Counted from the first letter of the stretch, positions 11,418 to 22,471 are shown. The stretch is DNA of 64,000 bases from Pestalotiopsis fici W106-1 (GCF_000516985.1 NW_006917101.1:2162834-2226833), one strand, 5' to 3'. Notes: generated by a model not told the origin, from the sequence alone. A program made the numbers and translations.

Positions 11418-13580
11418 ATGTCGGCCTTTGATGCTGCTCCGCCCAACGCTGTCGCCGGTGGAGACGGATATGCCCTCCGAACGCGGGGCGCGCCGCCCGT
11501 CAGTACCGTTCCACTGTGGAAGAGGATACACAAACACTCTTTGACGCAAATGATGTTGATCAGTGTGCAAGCCTTTTGCGGGTAAGCAGGTCGTGGAATG
11601 CCTGAAGAGTAGAAGAGATGAGGCTTACAAGTTGAAACCACCAGGCCGGCCATGTCTGATGCTATTGCCGGTATGCGCGCACTTGAAGATGACTCTGTAC
11701 TTGACATTGAATAGCCCTGCTGATCCATTCCCTAGGACTTGGAGGAGGCGGTCTTGCAACACCTCAAGTATCCAACATTGCGTATGTCTATCAATATTGC
11801 CTATAAACTTTTAAGTAATGTTCGGCGGAGTGCTAAGGACATTTCCAGGACCGCCCTGACTTATACAATGCTTGCCACGGTCTGCTTTCTAGGAGGTCCA
11901 CTGGTTAACAAACTGGGCGTCAAGTGGGCATTGGTCCTCGGTGCAATGTCGTTTCCGATTGAAGGATCATCCTACTACTGCAATAGTAAATATGGCAACC
12001 AATGGGTAAGTTCAAAAGACCATGACTGTCCCAGCCTACGCGAGTCCTGTGGTTGATATCCATGTGCTCACACAAATCAATCTCAGTACCTCATTCTAGG
12101 TGGTGCCTTGTCTGGCATCGGCACAGGCTGCTGGTACGTCGCGTAAGTCACCCAAATCATCTGGTGCTCTTTATTAGTCGTTGCAGCTACATCGAGACGA
12201 ATCTTCTTTTTGGATTGTGCCCAGGAGGCAGTGTAGTTGAGGAAAAACAGATGTGCTAACATCAATTCATAGAGAGGCTGGTGCTATCATGTCCCTCGCC
12301 CCAGCGGGGGCTCGAGGAAAGTACTTGGCATTATGGATCGTGTCAAGAAACTTGGGCCAACTCGTGGGAGGCGCAATCAAGTATGTTCCCTCAAACGGTT
12401 TCTGGGAAATGTCGATCTCATACTTACGAATGTACCAAACCAGCCTCTCCAAGAATTATCAAAAAGGTGTCGAGGGTGGTGTAACCACTGATACTTACCT
12501 CGCCTTTGTCATCATTGAATGCTTAGCCTTACCCTTTGCTTTCTTGATCGTGCCTCTGGAAAAGGTGATTCGATCGGATGGAACTAGAATATTGGTGTCC
12601 GAGAAGCTATCGACCAAACAGGAGTTGAAGCAGATTCTACGCACCATCACAAGCAGTTTGATTCTACTGAGTGGGTTCTGGGCTATATGGTCCTTCTTTT
12701 ACAGTGGCACTTGGTCCACATATCTTGCAACTTACTTTTCAGTACGCGCAAGGGCACTGTCATCTCTGATATCTCCATTCTTCTGCATGTAAGAACGTCT
12801 CGAATCGAATTTCAACTCGTCTCAGAATACCAAACTGATCCTCCATAGCGTCGGATGCTTCGGGCTCGGATTCATCCTCGACCTGAAGCACCTAAGCCAG
12901 CGCCGCAGAGCCCAGCTGGGACTCTTCACTGTTGTCATTCTCAATTTGGGAGTTTATATCTGGTCCATCGTGATACAGACCAGATTCGACGCCTCAGATC
13001 CTGGAGCCATTGACTGGGACGATGCGCTTTACCCATCGGCTTTCTTGCCGTACTTTTTTGTCCAGACAACCGGCCCGCTATCACAGTCGTACATGTACTG
13101 GCTCTTGTCGTCGTTTGCGACGGATGCTCAAGGTGAGTAGCCATGTACATACGAGTTCGAGGAAATCGACGCATACTTATGATGGTACCTCAGCAAATGT
13201 ACGCAATGGAGCTGCATTCCGGTATGTCATGGGACTCCTGATTGTAACAATGAGAGCAGAAACTAAGCAACGCAATAGCTGCCTAGAAGCAATCGGCCAA
13301 GCCATCGCCTATGGCATGAACACCAAGACGAGCACAAGTCCCTTGATTGGCATGTAAGTCTTCGCATCTTGTGACTGTTTGGCTATGCATCATTGCTAAA
13401 TCCGATTACAGGTGCGTGGCTTTCGCACTCATGGCTGTTGCCGTGGGCCCGATGGTGATTCTTGTCAATCGCACACCTGACCACATCCCCGCCGATATCA
13501 TTGCAGCAGAGCAGGAAAAGAATATTGACGGTATGAGCGTGAGAGAGCCGGTCCCCATGGTTGTCGAGGAAAAGGTATAG
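11418..13580 (+). CDS. UNC93-like MFS transporter
   Basis: Eleven exons give 485 residues in one closed frame: 11418-11581, 11645-11670, 11736-11781, 11849-12005, 12087-12142, 12273-12380, 12444-12788, 12849-13132, 13194-13221, 13279-13353 and 13412-13580. The protein has about a dozen hydrophobic segments. Family features include the loop GLGGGGLATPQVSNIA, VNKLGVKWALVLGAM, ALWIVSRNLGQLVGGAI, a TYLAF segment and an FSGTW-like SFFYSGTWSTY. These match the fungal UNC93/DUF895 branch of the major facilitator superfamily, whose substrates are mostly unknown. Exons 2 and 9 are only 26 and 28 nt. The segment 12381-12443 is open in frame but was removed because the spliced join (NLSKNYQKG) fits the family better. 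The 5' end is divergent to the amadoriase gene, which could mean a shared stimulus. Confidence 0.85.
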
Positions 13581-14067
13581 GGAGTTCAAGAGCTTGGAAC
13601 TCACGCGTTGTCGATGATAAATGGGAGTTGTACTTCCATCCTTTATGATAAGCCATGCTTAAGAAACTAGATCAGATTCACTATATGGATAAAAGTGTCT
13701 TTAACACCAGTCTCCGAAAAGCCCACAAGCATGAATAGTTACCTTTTTGCACATGTACAAAAGTCCAATGTCCTCCTTGATCCTGTCCGACACCGGTAGT
13801 ATCAAATACACTGTAATATCGCGGAATGATGCAAAATAGATCAGCCGTAGGCCATTAAACACAATACAACATAAAATGAATCGCAAAAATCCCTATAACC
13901 CCCCAATTATATCGGGTACCCTTGTCTAAGAGCTTGGCACGCTGCCTGCGGCACCCTCGGCCATAGTTGAGCACTCGGCTTCAATAATGCCCAAGGGCAC
14001 GATCGATAAAAACGTATTGCGTTTTATCGAATTCGTTGACGGTCATCCTAACGTAGGATAAATCAGA
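13581..14067. other. Border region between MFS gene and decayed island
   Basis: There is no coding evidence. It contains the right copy of the ~38-bp repeat (13990-14027), whose second half is itself an inverted pair (TCGATAAAA and TTTTATCGA). Short frames on either strand lack motifs. Confidence 0.5.
13990..14027. repeat. Right copy of diverged ~38-bp direct repeat
   Basis: This partner of 10645-10681 reads CCCAAGGGCACGATCGATAAAA and then CGTATTGCG, with TTTTATCGA closing an inverted pair. It stands at the left border of the pseudogene island, so it may be a terminal or target sequence of a lost element. That link is inference. Confidence 0.45.
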
Positions 14068-14898
14068 GGACTAGGCGCAACACATTTGGAACCAGTCAGA
14101 CGATACGAAGCAAGCCACTATCTCCGTTTTGCAAAAGTCGACATTCAGCGATTTAAGGCGACCAGGCCGTCTTCTGGTCGTTTACTGTCCATCCCAATCA
14201 GAAAAAAATGGAAAGAAATCTATACTCTTGGGAAACGTCTAAATGTCTTCGCTGAGAACCTTGGAGACGCCGTTACGGCGATTTTTCCATTCGCCGCGCT
14301 ACGTCAGGCACTCGGGCGTTCTCTTGCAGCAGTAAGTTTACCCACAACACATCTCTATATAGAACTCGGCTAATCCTGTATCAAGGCTAATGCTGGATAT
14401 TTCACGGCGATTCACAAGACTTTGGAGAGCTGCATCGGAACCAGGGACTTCATCAGATTACTGTTAAACGGCCCTGGGCGCGAGCTTCAAAGTCTTCTGC
14501 ACTCGAGTACGCCAGGCGAAAAGCTCCAGGCATTTGAAAATACCTTGCGGGCTTCCGGCGAACAGTATAGGATCGCCAGACCAAGATTGGTCAACAATAT
14601 TGTTAGCCCTCAGTCGACAGACGGCTGGTCAGCCGTAACAGCGATGTTTTCGGAAGAAGACAAACATCAGCTGACAATCCAGGGCAGGGGTTCGGAGCTT
14701 CGGTCGAACGAGCTGGATTCGCTACGTCCCGAACAATATCTCACAGATGATATTATACGGATTGCTTTGGAGTTAGCTCGACGAGACAACTTTCAGGTCA
14801 TTGAACCGGCGGCCGTAAGAACAGTGACCAACAACTTGGCCCAAACTTTCTGGAACCAATTTGACAGACGGCTGCAAAACGGTATATTAAAAACCTGA
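14068..14898 (+). pseudogene. Truncated Ulp1-like (C48) protease relic
   Basis: Two open segments, 14068-14331 and 14386-14898, join in frame across a 54-bp GTAAGT...CAAG intron. The frame has no ATG: it opens just after an in-frame TAA, so the 5' end is missing. The last part reads DSLRPEQYLTDDIIRIALEL and then QVIEPAAVRTV, which resembles the start of the Ulp1/C48 SUMO- or ubiquitin-like protease fold (the L-x-D-x-x-I element followed by a V-x-x-x strand). The frame then ends at a stop right before a pure purine tract, so the catalytic His, Asp and Cys are absent. I infer a broken copy with no protease activity. The family call rests on a short stretch and could be wrong. Confidence 0.45.
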
Positions 14899-14904
14899 AA
14901 TTAC

Positions 14905-15118
14905 AAAAGAAAAAGAGAAAGAGAGAAAAAGAGAAAAAAAAAGAGAGAAAGAGAGAAAAGAAAAAAAAAGAAGAAAAAAAGAAAAAGAGAGAAAAAGAGA
15001 GAAAAAGAAAGAAAAAAAGAGAGAAAAAGAAAGAAAAAAAAAGAGAAAAAAAAAGAAAAAGAGAAAAAGAGAAAGAGAAAAAGAGAGAAAGAAGAAAAAA
15101 AAGGGAAAAAAAAAGAAA
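14905..15118 (+). repeat. Uninterrupted A/G purine tract
   Basis: About 214 bases contain only A and G, built of irregular GAAAAAGAGA-like units. The tract directly follows the truncated Ulp1-like frame and is followed by AT-rich sequence. On the coding strand it has the same composition as the tract inside the DEAH helicase relic. Confidence 0.9.
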
Positions 15119-15231
15119 TTCTTGCGAAATATTTTAAATTCTTTTTTTAATATTTTGCATAAGCTTAAGTAATAATATATTATTTCGTCAAATTGGACTA
15201 TCTGCAGAATTTTCTTGACTATTACAGGATA

Positions 15232-15789
15232 TTAAAGCCCTTCCAAGGTCCTGACGGCGGTGGGTGACCATTGTGGCTTGTCGCAAAATACACGATATGC
15301 ATTCTCGAAGATTCCAGCGATCCAAAAGTTCATGGCAGTATTCGACTCCATGGAAATCTTATAGTGCGATGAAATATACTTATCGGGGCCGATAGTGCTC
15401 GGATCCTTGTTGCCCTCTCGGAAATGCTGCGCACCACTTGCGAACTTTTTGCCTTGCGCAGCCGTCATTCCAACATAGATGTCAGTCTTGACTGCATTCT
15501 TGGGGTCGGCGGAATCCTTGACTACTTTGATCTTGGTCCGTATGTTGTATTCTTGTGAGTACTCCCAGGAAATATCTCCAGGCATCATCTGCGTGAGGAC
15601 GTCGACGTAGACCATCCAGTCGTCGAGTTCGTGGTTGCCTGCTGGGAGATCCAAAAGATCGCTTGGTTGAAGGCTACTTCGTCCCAAAACTTGGTGTGAC
15701 TTCAGTGGCATGGCTGCAAATATTTGCTTCAATATGCACCTGGGCGTTCTTTGAGGATGGAGAAAGTACTTTCGGAAGGGGATTGACAT
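15232..15789 (-). CDS. Hypothetical protein, island ORF
   Basis: A single frame of 185 residues runs from an ATG at 15789 to a stop at 15232; a second ATG (MPLKSHQ) lies 26 codons in. It contains WMVYVDVLTQMMPGDISW and HYKISMESNTAMNFWI. Composition looks like a real soluble protein: mixed charge, aromatic residues, no signal peptide or membrane segment. I do not recognise a family. It sits inside the decayed island, tail to tail with the Ulp1-like relic across the purine tract, so it may itself be a fragment of a larger lost gene. No intron is needed. Confidence 0.4.
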   Translation of the reverse strand: MSIPFRKYFLHPQRTPRCILKQIFAAMPLKSHQVLGRSSLQPSDLLDLPAGNHELDDWMVYVDVLTQMMPGDISWEYSQEYNIRTKIKVVKDSADPKNAVKTDIYVGMTAAQGKKFASGAQHFREGNKDPSTIGPDKYISSHYKISMESNTAMNFWIAGIFENAYRVFCDKPQWSPTAVRTLEGL

Positions 15790-15839
15790 GTCCTCGCGTT
15801 TATGTTTTCGCTGATCCGCAGGTATGCTAAAGTACTTTG

Positions 15840-16610
15840 CGATGTATTATTGGCCCTCTTCTTTGATCTTTTCGTGCAATGCTTCGACCAGAGCAGCCAT
15901 TCGTTGCCGAAATCTTGCAACATCAGGATCTTCACGTGCCACGGGATACTGTCTGTTGATCTTGGCCAAGACTTGGGCGGCGGTCTTGGGTACATCTAGA
16001 CGTTGTCGCTTCCCTCGAGAGGCCTCTGCCTTGATAGTGGCACTTCGCTTTGCACGGCCCTTGCCTTCGGTCTGAGACTCATGTTCTGACAAAACAACGT
16101 CGATGATCTCATCGTATTCTTCGCTTTCGTCTTCTTCTTCTCCATCATCTTCCACGTTGGAGGGGATGAAATAATCGTCCGGCTCTTCGTCGCCGAAGTC
16201 ATTGGCAGCATCATCCTCACCAGCATGGTGAATGTCGATTTCCCTCTCATTCTTGCCTTCATCTTGCGGAGCCAGTCGTGCGGCCGTCCTCTTCTACTTC
16301 TTCTATTCGGGTCTTAGCATCATCAAAATCAATCTCGGGTGGTTGCTCAATTTCTTGTACTGGGGAGGTTGCCTCATACCAGACGTCGAAATTTGCTCAA
16401 TGTCGTCCTCATCCAAGCTGTAGAGACTGGCCGCAGCTTTGGTTGCACGCTGCTTCCCGGACGTTTTCTTGGTGGATAAGTTCTTGGACTTTTTCAGCTG
16501 GACGTCCTCGTCATCACTCTCTCCAAGATCATTTAGGTCTTGGGAGTAATAACCATTGCTGGCGGATTTTGCATTGGCCTTTGATTTAATTCTGCTTGTG
16601 ATTGAAAATG
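15840..16610 (-). pseudogene. Acidic nuclear-type protein relic with frameshifts
   Basis: Coding-like text on the minus strand runs through three frames in order. First comes a Ser/Asp/Lys-rich part (SNGYYSQDLNDLGESDDED, then SLYSLDEDDIEQ). Then an acidic part follows in the next frame (SPVQEIEQPPEIDFDDAKT). Last is a third frame starting at DEGKNEREIDIHH and ending with VLAKINRQYPVARED and ALHEKIKEEGQ before a stop. There are no splice sites that would rejoin these segments, so at least two indels are inferred, near 16400 and 16270. The middle includes a basic KGRAKRS...GKRQR stretch that could be a nuclear signal. Function unknown; I call it a pseudogene because of the frame breaks. Confidence 0.5.
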
Positions 16611-16943
16611 CTGATTATTCCAAGGAAATGGCATGAGGCTAGGATTTTCAAAATAACTGATAGTGCAGCATCTTATATTATTCCACTCGACTAACCATCC
16701 TAGTGGCCCAAGTACCTAAACTAAGTCGTTTGCTCACAACGTGGATTTCAACCAAGCAACTCCTCGATCTTCCATTTGTTTTCCTCTCCTCTGCGCGCCC
16801 ACTGCCTGTCACAATCTGACAATTTCTTCAGCTTCAACAACCACAAACCATTCCGAAACTATTGAGAACTTCACGCAACCAGTAAGCTACTCCACACGCG
16901 TTGAATTTCATTGCATCCATTCATCACTCACAAGTCATCAGAA

Positions 16944-17990
16944 ATGCCTGTCTACGTGCACGAGTGGATGCATTACAGGGAGAATCGACCCTGCAAGCTC
17001 ATCAAATGGACCAGAAAGGACCGCCTCATCTTTGTCAGGGGCTTTCCGATTGGTGCCTACCGGGCTTAAATCGATCAACTGTTTGCCCAGAGGAACGTTG
17101 CATCATGTGCTCTCATTTGGCCGAAGCAGGCCGAGACTGATCGCTTCAACCATCACTGCCACATTCGGTTCAGTTATTGTACAGAAGCTGCCGCAGCCAC
17201 AACAGCCTTGGACAAAGTCAACTTCAAAGGCAGGATGTTGCATGCCGAGCCAGCACGCGATTATGTCAGTACACCATGAAAAATGTTGGATTCTTGTGCT
17301 AACAGCAATTAAAATTTGCAGTCAAGAAACGCTGGTGCGAACAGCTCGTCCTCTGCAAGCAATGCAGGTGCTGCTATTCGACCCGCAGCCAGCACAGTTA
17401 CACAGGAGTCGATTACCACAGCTCAGACTTTGAGTGACGCCCTTGACGCGAAGAGTACGACCGATGCTCATGCTACAGAGCAAGAATCTCTCGTCATGAG
17501 ACCTATTGTCCGCCTGCCACCAAGTGCTCCGGCTTGTGCCCCTGGCAGCACCTCGGTAAGTCCAACATCATTGGGATAATTTTATTGCTTCTAACAAAAT
17601 TGAACTGCAGATAACCTATCACGACACAGCAGTGTCTAGTGGGGTGCAAGCACCTATCGCCCCCTCACCAACCGCCCAAGCAGTCAACCACCCTGATCCC
17701 GAGGTCGTGACAATTCCTTTGTCTCAACCAACAATGTCCTTGGAGATTAAGGTATCAGAAGCTGCTATTACAGCTTTTGAGGAGCTGCCAAAGATGTGGC
17801 ATCGCTCCTGGGCATACCGTCCGGACGAGCCGGACGCCTACGAGGAGGCAGTCTGCCACGGTTGAAGAGGCCTTTCCACATACCAGGTGTGTCGTGGTCC
17901 AGTCCGATGAGATCGAGACACCTAGCGGCCACTGGCTGGGGCACAATATGGGAAGGTACCACGGGTGTAGTACTCTCGAATCTTTTCAGC
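16944..17990 (+). pseudogene. RRM protein relic, copy A
   Basis: From an ATG at 16944 the frame reads an RRM-like domain: LIFVRGFPIGA (RNP2-like), an in-frame TAA at 17067-17069, then IDQLFAQRN and HCHIRFSYCTEAAAATTALD (RNP1-like strand and helix 2) and FKGRMLHAEPARDY. An intron with GTCAGT...TTTGCAG (about 17265-17321) leads to a Ser/Ala/Thr-rich linker, and a second intron (from about 17555 to 17610) to a Pro-rich linker and ELPKMWHRSWAYRPDEPDAY. That last block aligns with copy B at 22.7 kb. About 20 bases are then missing relative to copy B, shifting the frame; VEEAFPHTRCVVVQSDE continues in another frame. It was probably an RNA-binding protein; this copy is broken twice. Confidence 0.6.
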
Positions 17991-17999
17991 GGCAACGAC

Positions 18000-19173
18000 T
18001 TGTCTGTCCCTCTCGGCTCTCAGTTGTTTGACAGGGATTGTCACGACGGCTGCCCACAAGTTCAAGCAGTATAGTCGGGGATTTCCCGTGTTGCTTCGCA
18101 CTGTTCCCTGAGGCACTTCAGGCAATTAGGGGAAACTGATCCGGGCAGGGACAAAATCGCCCAGCGTCAGAATTGTCGCTTCTTGTTACGCCCGTACTGG
18201 GCAATGGTCTCGTAGGCTCCAAAAGTCGTGGTCTCCCATCTTCTCCCGACAATACGGCCATTTTCATCAACAGGTCCGAAGCGATCTGAGTGCCTCTGCC
18301 CGCGGTAGTCAAGTCGCAAAATACCATAGCTGATCTCTCATAACCCATAGCTCATGCCCACGCCATCGCACATTGCCAAATACCACGATCATCATCAGAG
18401 CAGTTGGCTGAACATTTGGCCCATCATGCCCCGGTGACGCACGACCTCGGGTTTTCGGAGTCCCATGTACTGGCCAAGTTGGGTTGTTTCAACCCGGTGG
18501 TCTCGTTGGTCGACATTCTGGCGGTACCAGGAGCCAGCGTGATCAAAGCCGCCAGTCAACATTGGTCAGTGAGACGGCGCAATGCTGGTTGTACCAATGC
18601 GAATACCGTATCATTGATTTTGCATGATTTGTAGTTTATGCCTGCCCAAGAACCCCAGCACCAATGACGTCTCTCTCTCGTGACTGCCCTACGGAGCGAA
18701 GGACAGGCCTCACAAGGAGCCACGACAGCAGGAAGTGAGCTTGATTGGAGGCTACTCGGACAATGTTAGAGAAGGTACAAATAACATCAATTATAACGTG
18801 GTTTCTTGGCATTACCGGCACCGTCCAAACAAAACTGTACAGAGAGCGTCAAGGCGCGTTGCTGTAGATGAAGTCCTTACGCATCAGTGTTCACTTGAGG
18901 TGTGCGATAATTTCTATACACCATGGCGTTTTGTCGCTTGTGATCAAGTGCATCCATTCATTCACAAGAGAATATCGAGAATTTTACAATTTCTCATGAG
19001 AACTGCACCGTTGTGACTGCACCAAAGAGCAAGAAACAAGAAATGCATCAACATCTTTACAGAAACTCTACATACTGCACACCTAGGTACACATGATGTA
19101 GCTACTGAAGAGGTTGCCCCTGTGCACTCGGATTTGCTTCGTCGATTTAGCCTCCTGCACAAGAGATTGGTCT
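18000..19173. other. Island interior, no supported gene
   Basis: No intact gene is visible. A coding-like stretch on the minus strand around 18180-18330 reads FGPVDENGRIVGRRWETTT and FGAYETIAQYGRNKK before a stop; it has no start, partner exon or known family. The right end is the 3' flank of the helicase relic. Confidence 0.4.
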
Positions 19174-20661
19174 TTACTGCGGTTTCTCAGCCCCTACATC
19201 GCGTCTCTTCTCCGCTTCAATCCTTCCTCTGGCTCTGGCAAGCGATTCTTGCATGATGGCCACTTTTGGCTGACCATGTGCATCTTTCAGTACGTTCTCT
19301 TCAGCAAAGTATGGCATATCCGCGATCCACTCTGGTTCAATGCGAGTGCAGGTGACAAGGTATAGTCTATTCGACATGGCGAGTGTCGAACAAACCACCA
19401 ACTCATGTTGCCCTCCTACTAGGGCGCTCTCGGGCGAAATCAGGCCATTGTGTCTTTGAGCAGTCTTGTAAGTATCTTCGCCTTTGACTCTGATAGCTGA
19501 GTTGAGGAATAGTCCTGCAGCCAATGCCTTGCGAATATTGGTGGCATACTCAGGGTCGTCAAACTTGGCTGCCGGAAACTTTCCTTGTAGGAGGTACTGA
19601 AGGTTTCCACCTAACTGCTCATGAATCTTGGCAGCTTCACGAAGAGTCTTGTTGGAAAGACCATGTCTCTCACTCCAGATTGCCGTGACATGATTCTCGT
19701 GGGCGTTATCCACTCGGCACCATGCATGGTAGGCGTTAAGAAGGGCAAGGTGGTCGGAAACTGGGTGACCAAAGTTGGGACGTCCGATCAAGTCGGCAGC
19801 GTATCGATGACTGTGCGGACGAAGAAAAATTGAGCCTTGTGTACTCGAGAGAGCGGCCAGTGAGATCGTCTCCTGAGCACATCCGAACTTCATGCCCTGG
19901 AGAATTGTATAGAACCAAGCCGGGTCAACGGGACATTTTGCAGCCTGTTTGCCTTGCCCTGTGATCTTGGCATTCTTGTCTAGGAAACCCCTATATTACA
20001 CGAGGAAATATCAGTACGATGCATGAGCGACACAAGGAAATGCTTATATAGGCACTCACATCCATTTGAGATCACTGATGGCACGTAGTAGAGCTTCTGG
20101 GGCAGGTTTGTCAAGCCAATCAAAAGACCAAACATCGTGAAACCCACATGTTTGAACCTGGAGGATGGCGGTTCTCATGTCCGCGCGCAATATGGCTGGC
20201 ACAGTGCTTGGCTGGAGACTTGTGAACATGTCTTGCGTATACAGACGATAGCAAACGCCGGGGCGAGTGCGGCCAGCCCTGCCCTTTCGTTGGTTCGCGC
20301 TGGCTTGACTGATCGCTGTACGTTGAAGCACATTGGCGCGGAGCTGAGGACTGAACATCATGTCATTTGCAAGGCCACAATCAATGACGTAGACGATACC
20401 GTCTATCGTGAGACTTGTCTCTGCAATGTTGGTAGCAGCCACCCACTTCCGTCCAGATGTGGATGCAAAGACTTCCCTCTGGCGTTCCGGTGACAGATTC
20501 CCGTACAACGGCAATACGGTCATGGCCCCACGCTTGAACCTGATGAGCTCGCTTGCCATGAATCTGGCAAATCAAACTTTGTCACCTTCTTGCAGTAATG
20601 AAGATATATGGTCTGGAACTCACATAAGAATATCGCCAGGACCTTCTTTTGCGTCGATTAC

Positions 20662-20974
20662 GGAGCACCAGAGGCCAAATTGTTGAAAAACCCCGATTTT
20701 GCCCTTATACGCTCACCTCACCGTGGCTATAACAAAAAAATCATAATGAATTATAACATTAAAAGAGATAAGAAATAATAAATAAATAAAAAGAAATATT
20801 TTTTCTTTTTTTCTTTCTTTTCTTTCTTTTCTTTCTTTTCTTTCTTTTCTTTCTTTTCTTTCTTTTCTTTCTTTTCTCATATTACACTTTTTTCTCTTTT
20901 AATTTCGTATTCTCTTATTTTTATACCTTTTTATTTTTTTATTAAACCTTAAAAAAAGGGGGGAAGGGCAATAT
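20662..20974. mobile_element. Insertion of ~313 bp inside helicase relic
   Basis: On the helicase strand the reading AVKIHS is followed by foreign AT- and purine-rich sequence, and VIDAKEGPGD resumes after it. GGAG stands at both junctions (20975-20978 and 20662-20665), like a short target duplication. The two ends carry related inverted words (AAGGGCAATAT near 20964-20974; ATTTTGCCCTT near 20696-20706). No coding capacity is present. The non-autonomous element call is inference. Confidence 0.45.
20815..20876. repeat. TTTCTTTTC microsatellite
   Basis: About seven near-perfect copies of a 9-nt pyrimidine unit lie within the insertion. On the helicase coding strand it reads as a GAAAAGAAA purine tract. 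Confidence 0.9.
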
Positions 20975-21958
20975 GGAGTGGATTTTTACTGCTATGCACA
21001 GGGTGATCTCATCCAAATCTTGGTTTTTCAACAGTTTGCCCTCTGGGCATCCGTAGTCGATATGCTCGACCAAGCTGGCCGAAGTGTGAAGATAGGATGG
21101 GGTTGCCCCCTCTATGGTCTCTCCTGAGTGACCCGTTTGTGAAGGGAGATAGTACTCCTTGACGTGGTGTGCATTGCCGGAGATATAGAGCATCGGGGCC
21201 ACCTCTTCACCGCCAAAAAGATTTCTGGAATCTTTGGGCGTCCAAAGTGGCGGACATAATAACTACTGAGAGATCGTCTCGGTCGCTGATAGCACGCTTG
21301 AGTAGGGCCAGCAAGATGTCGGTCGGAATTGTTCTCTCATGCGCCTCATCGATGATGATGCAGCAATACTTGGAGAATAGAGGATCGGCCATGGCACCTG
21401 CGAGCAGCTTTCCGTCGGTCATGTAACCCAGACGGGTCTCTTTGCTGCCTTTGACATCGAATCGAACATTGTATCCCACCTGTAGAACTGAATCAGTATC
21501 ATCCAATGAAGAAAAATCAAAGTGAAACTATGCAGTTACTAACCTGGGCTCCCAGCTCTACATCCAGCTCCTCGGCAACCCTCGTGGCGACGCTGGTGGC
21601 TGCAAGGCGGCGAGGTTGAGTGCAGGCAACCATCTTGCCCGACGCAAATTCATCGAACAGAATGAACTGGGTACTTTGCGTGGTCTTCCCCGAGCCAGTA
21701 TCGCTGAAACATCCACGTTAGCTTGATTGGGGCTCTCGCGACCAAGCTGAGATCTTACCTGGTCAGGATTATGACACGAGATCGCTGGTAGAGCTCAAGG
21801 AAGCGGGATCGGTTGGCAGAAACAGGCAGTCTTCTTCTCTGCTTCAAAAGCTCACGAAATCGAGCGCTGTAGGGCTTGTTCGTCAAGAAATTATTATTGC
21901 CATCCTCGAGGGCAGTGGCTTGCTCCGCCGTGGTCTGATTTCGCCTTAACTGGTCCAT

Positions 21959-22471
21959 TTCTGAGAGCTGCCCAAGCTGCGTGGTGTACAGAGGATCTGT
22001 AATGTGTATTCTGATGCGCATCCGTGACTGATAGAGTACTGAAAATGAAGGGTGACAAGAGAAGAAAAGGTTTGTGGCAAGATTGAGCGTTTGCACGACT
22101 GTTGCAGTCAAAGAAAAAAGACAGAGGTGCGTGGCGGGCGAAGGTGCTATCAGTGATTACTCCATTTGATCAATCGAGCAGATGGGTCATTCCAACGGAC
22201 AAGCTGGTATTAAGACGTTTGTACAGGAATGTTTTGGACAGCTTGACACGTACCTAGACAGATAGGAAGTCGAATAATCACTGAGATCAGATTGGCATAA
22301 TCATGTTCAAAAAATCCTCAAGCCTGGCGCTTTTTTGACTGACCCGTTTGGTTCTACGAGGTTGCGGAGCAGTTTAACCCTCTCATCCCCCCCTTCTCTG
22401 CCTTCTCTACTTCCCACGATCCGATAAAACACCAAAAGCTTCAAATCGTCCACCACGCACATGTCGAAGCA
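21959..22471. other. Divergent spacer between helicase relic and copy B
   Basis: About 510 bp separate the helicase ATG on the minus strand from the first coding-like codons of RGG copy B on the plus strand. The 5' part of copy B may have been here but is not recognisable. Confidence 0.4.

Larger units (their letters stand above)
19174..21958 (-). pseudogene. DEAH-box RNA helicase (Prp43-like) relic
   Basis: An ATG at 21958 (MDQLRRNQTTAEQ) opens exon 21958-21759, followed by 21703-21544 and 21479 onward. Motif I is SDTGSGKTT, motif Ia TQPRRLAA, motif II DEAH (IIIDEAHERT) and motif III SATLD. After KRFQ-like text near 21214-21222 one extra base shifts the frame; FGGEEVAPMLYISGNAHHVK follows in the new frame. 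The frame then runs into 20974-20662, an insertion containing a purine tract, before VIDAKEGPGDILM resumes. The usual TGEEEI-type block after GDIL is missing. Later exons keep AATNIAETSLTIDG, QRKGRAGRT (motif VI), the HA2 region and an OB-fold-like end to the stop at 19174. Such helicases unwind RNA in splicing or ribosome assembly; this copy cannot make a full protein. Confidence 0.8.

Noticed and set aside
16395..16420. Possible tiny intron explaining the frame change in the acidic relic
   Set aside because: The only GT...CAG pair spans about 22 nt, too short for a fungal intron.
17047..17090. Possible intron removing the TAA in RRM copy A
   Set aside because: The only GT...CAG span is about 38 nt with a poor donor, and it would delete part of the conserved RRM helix.
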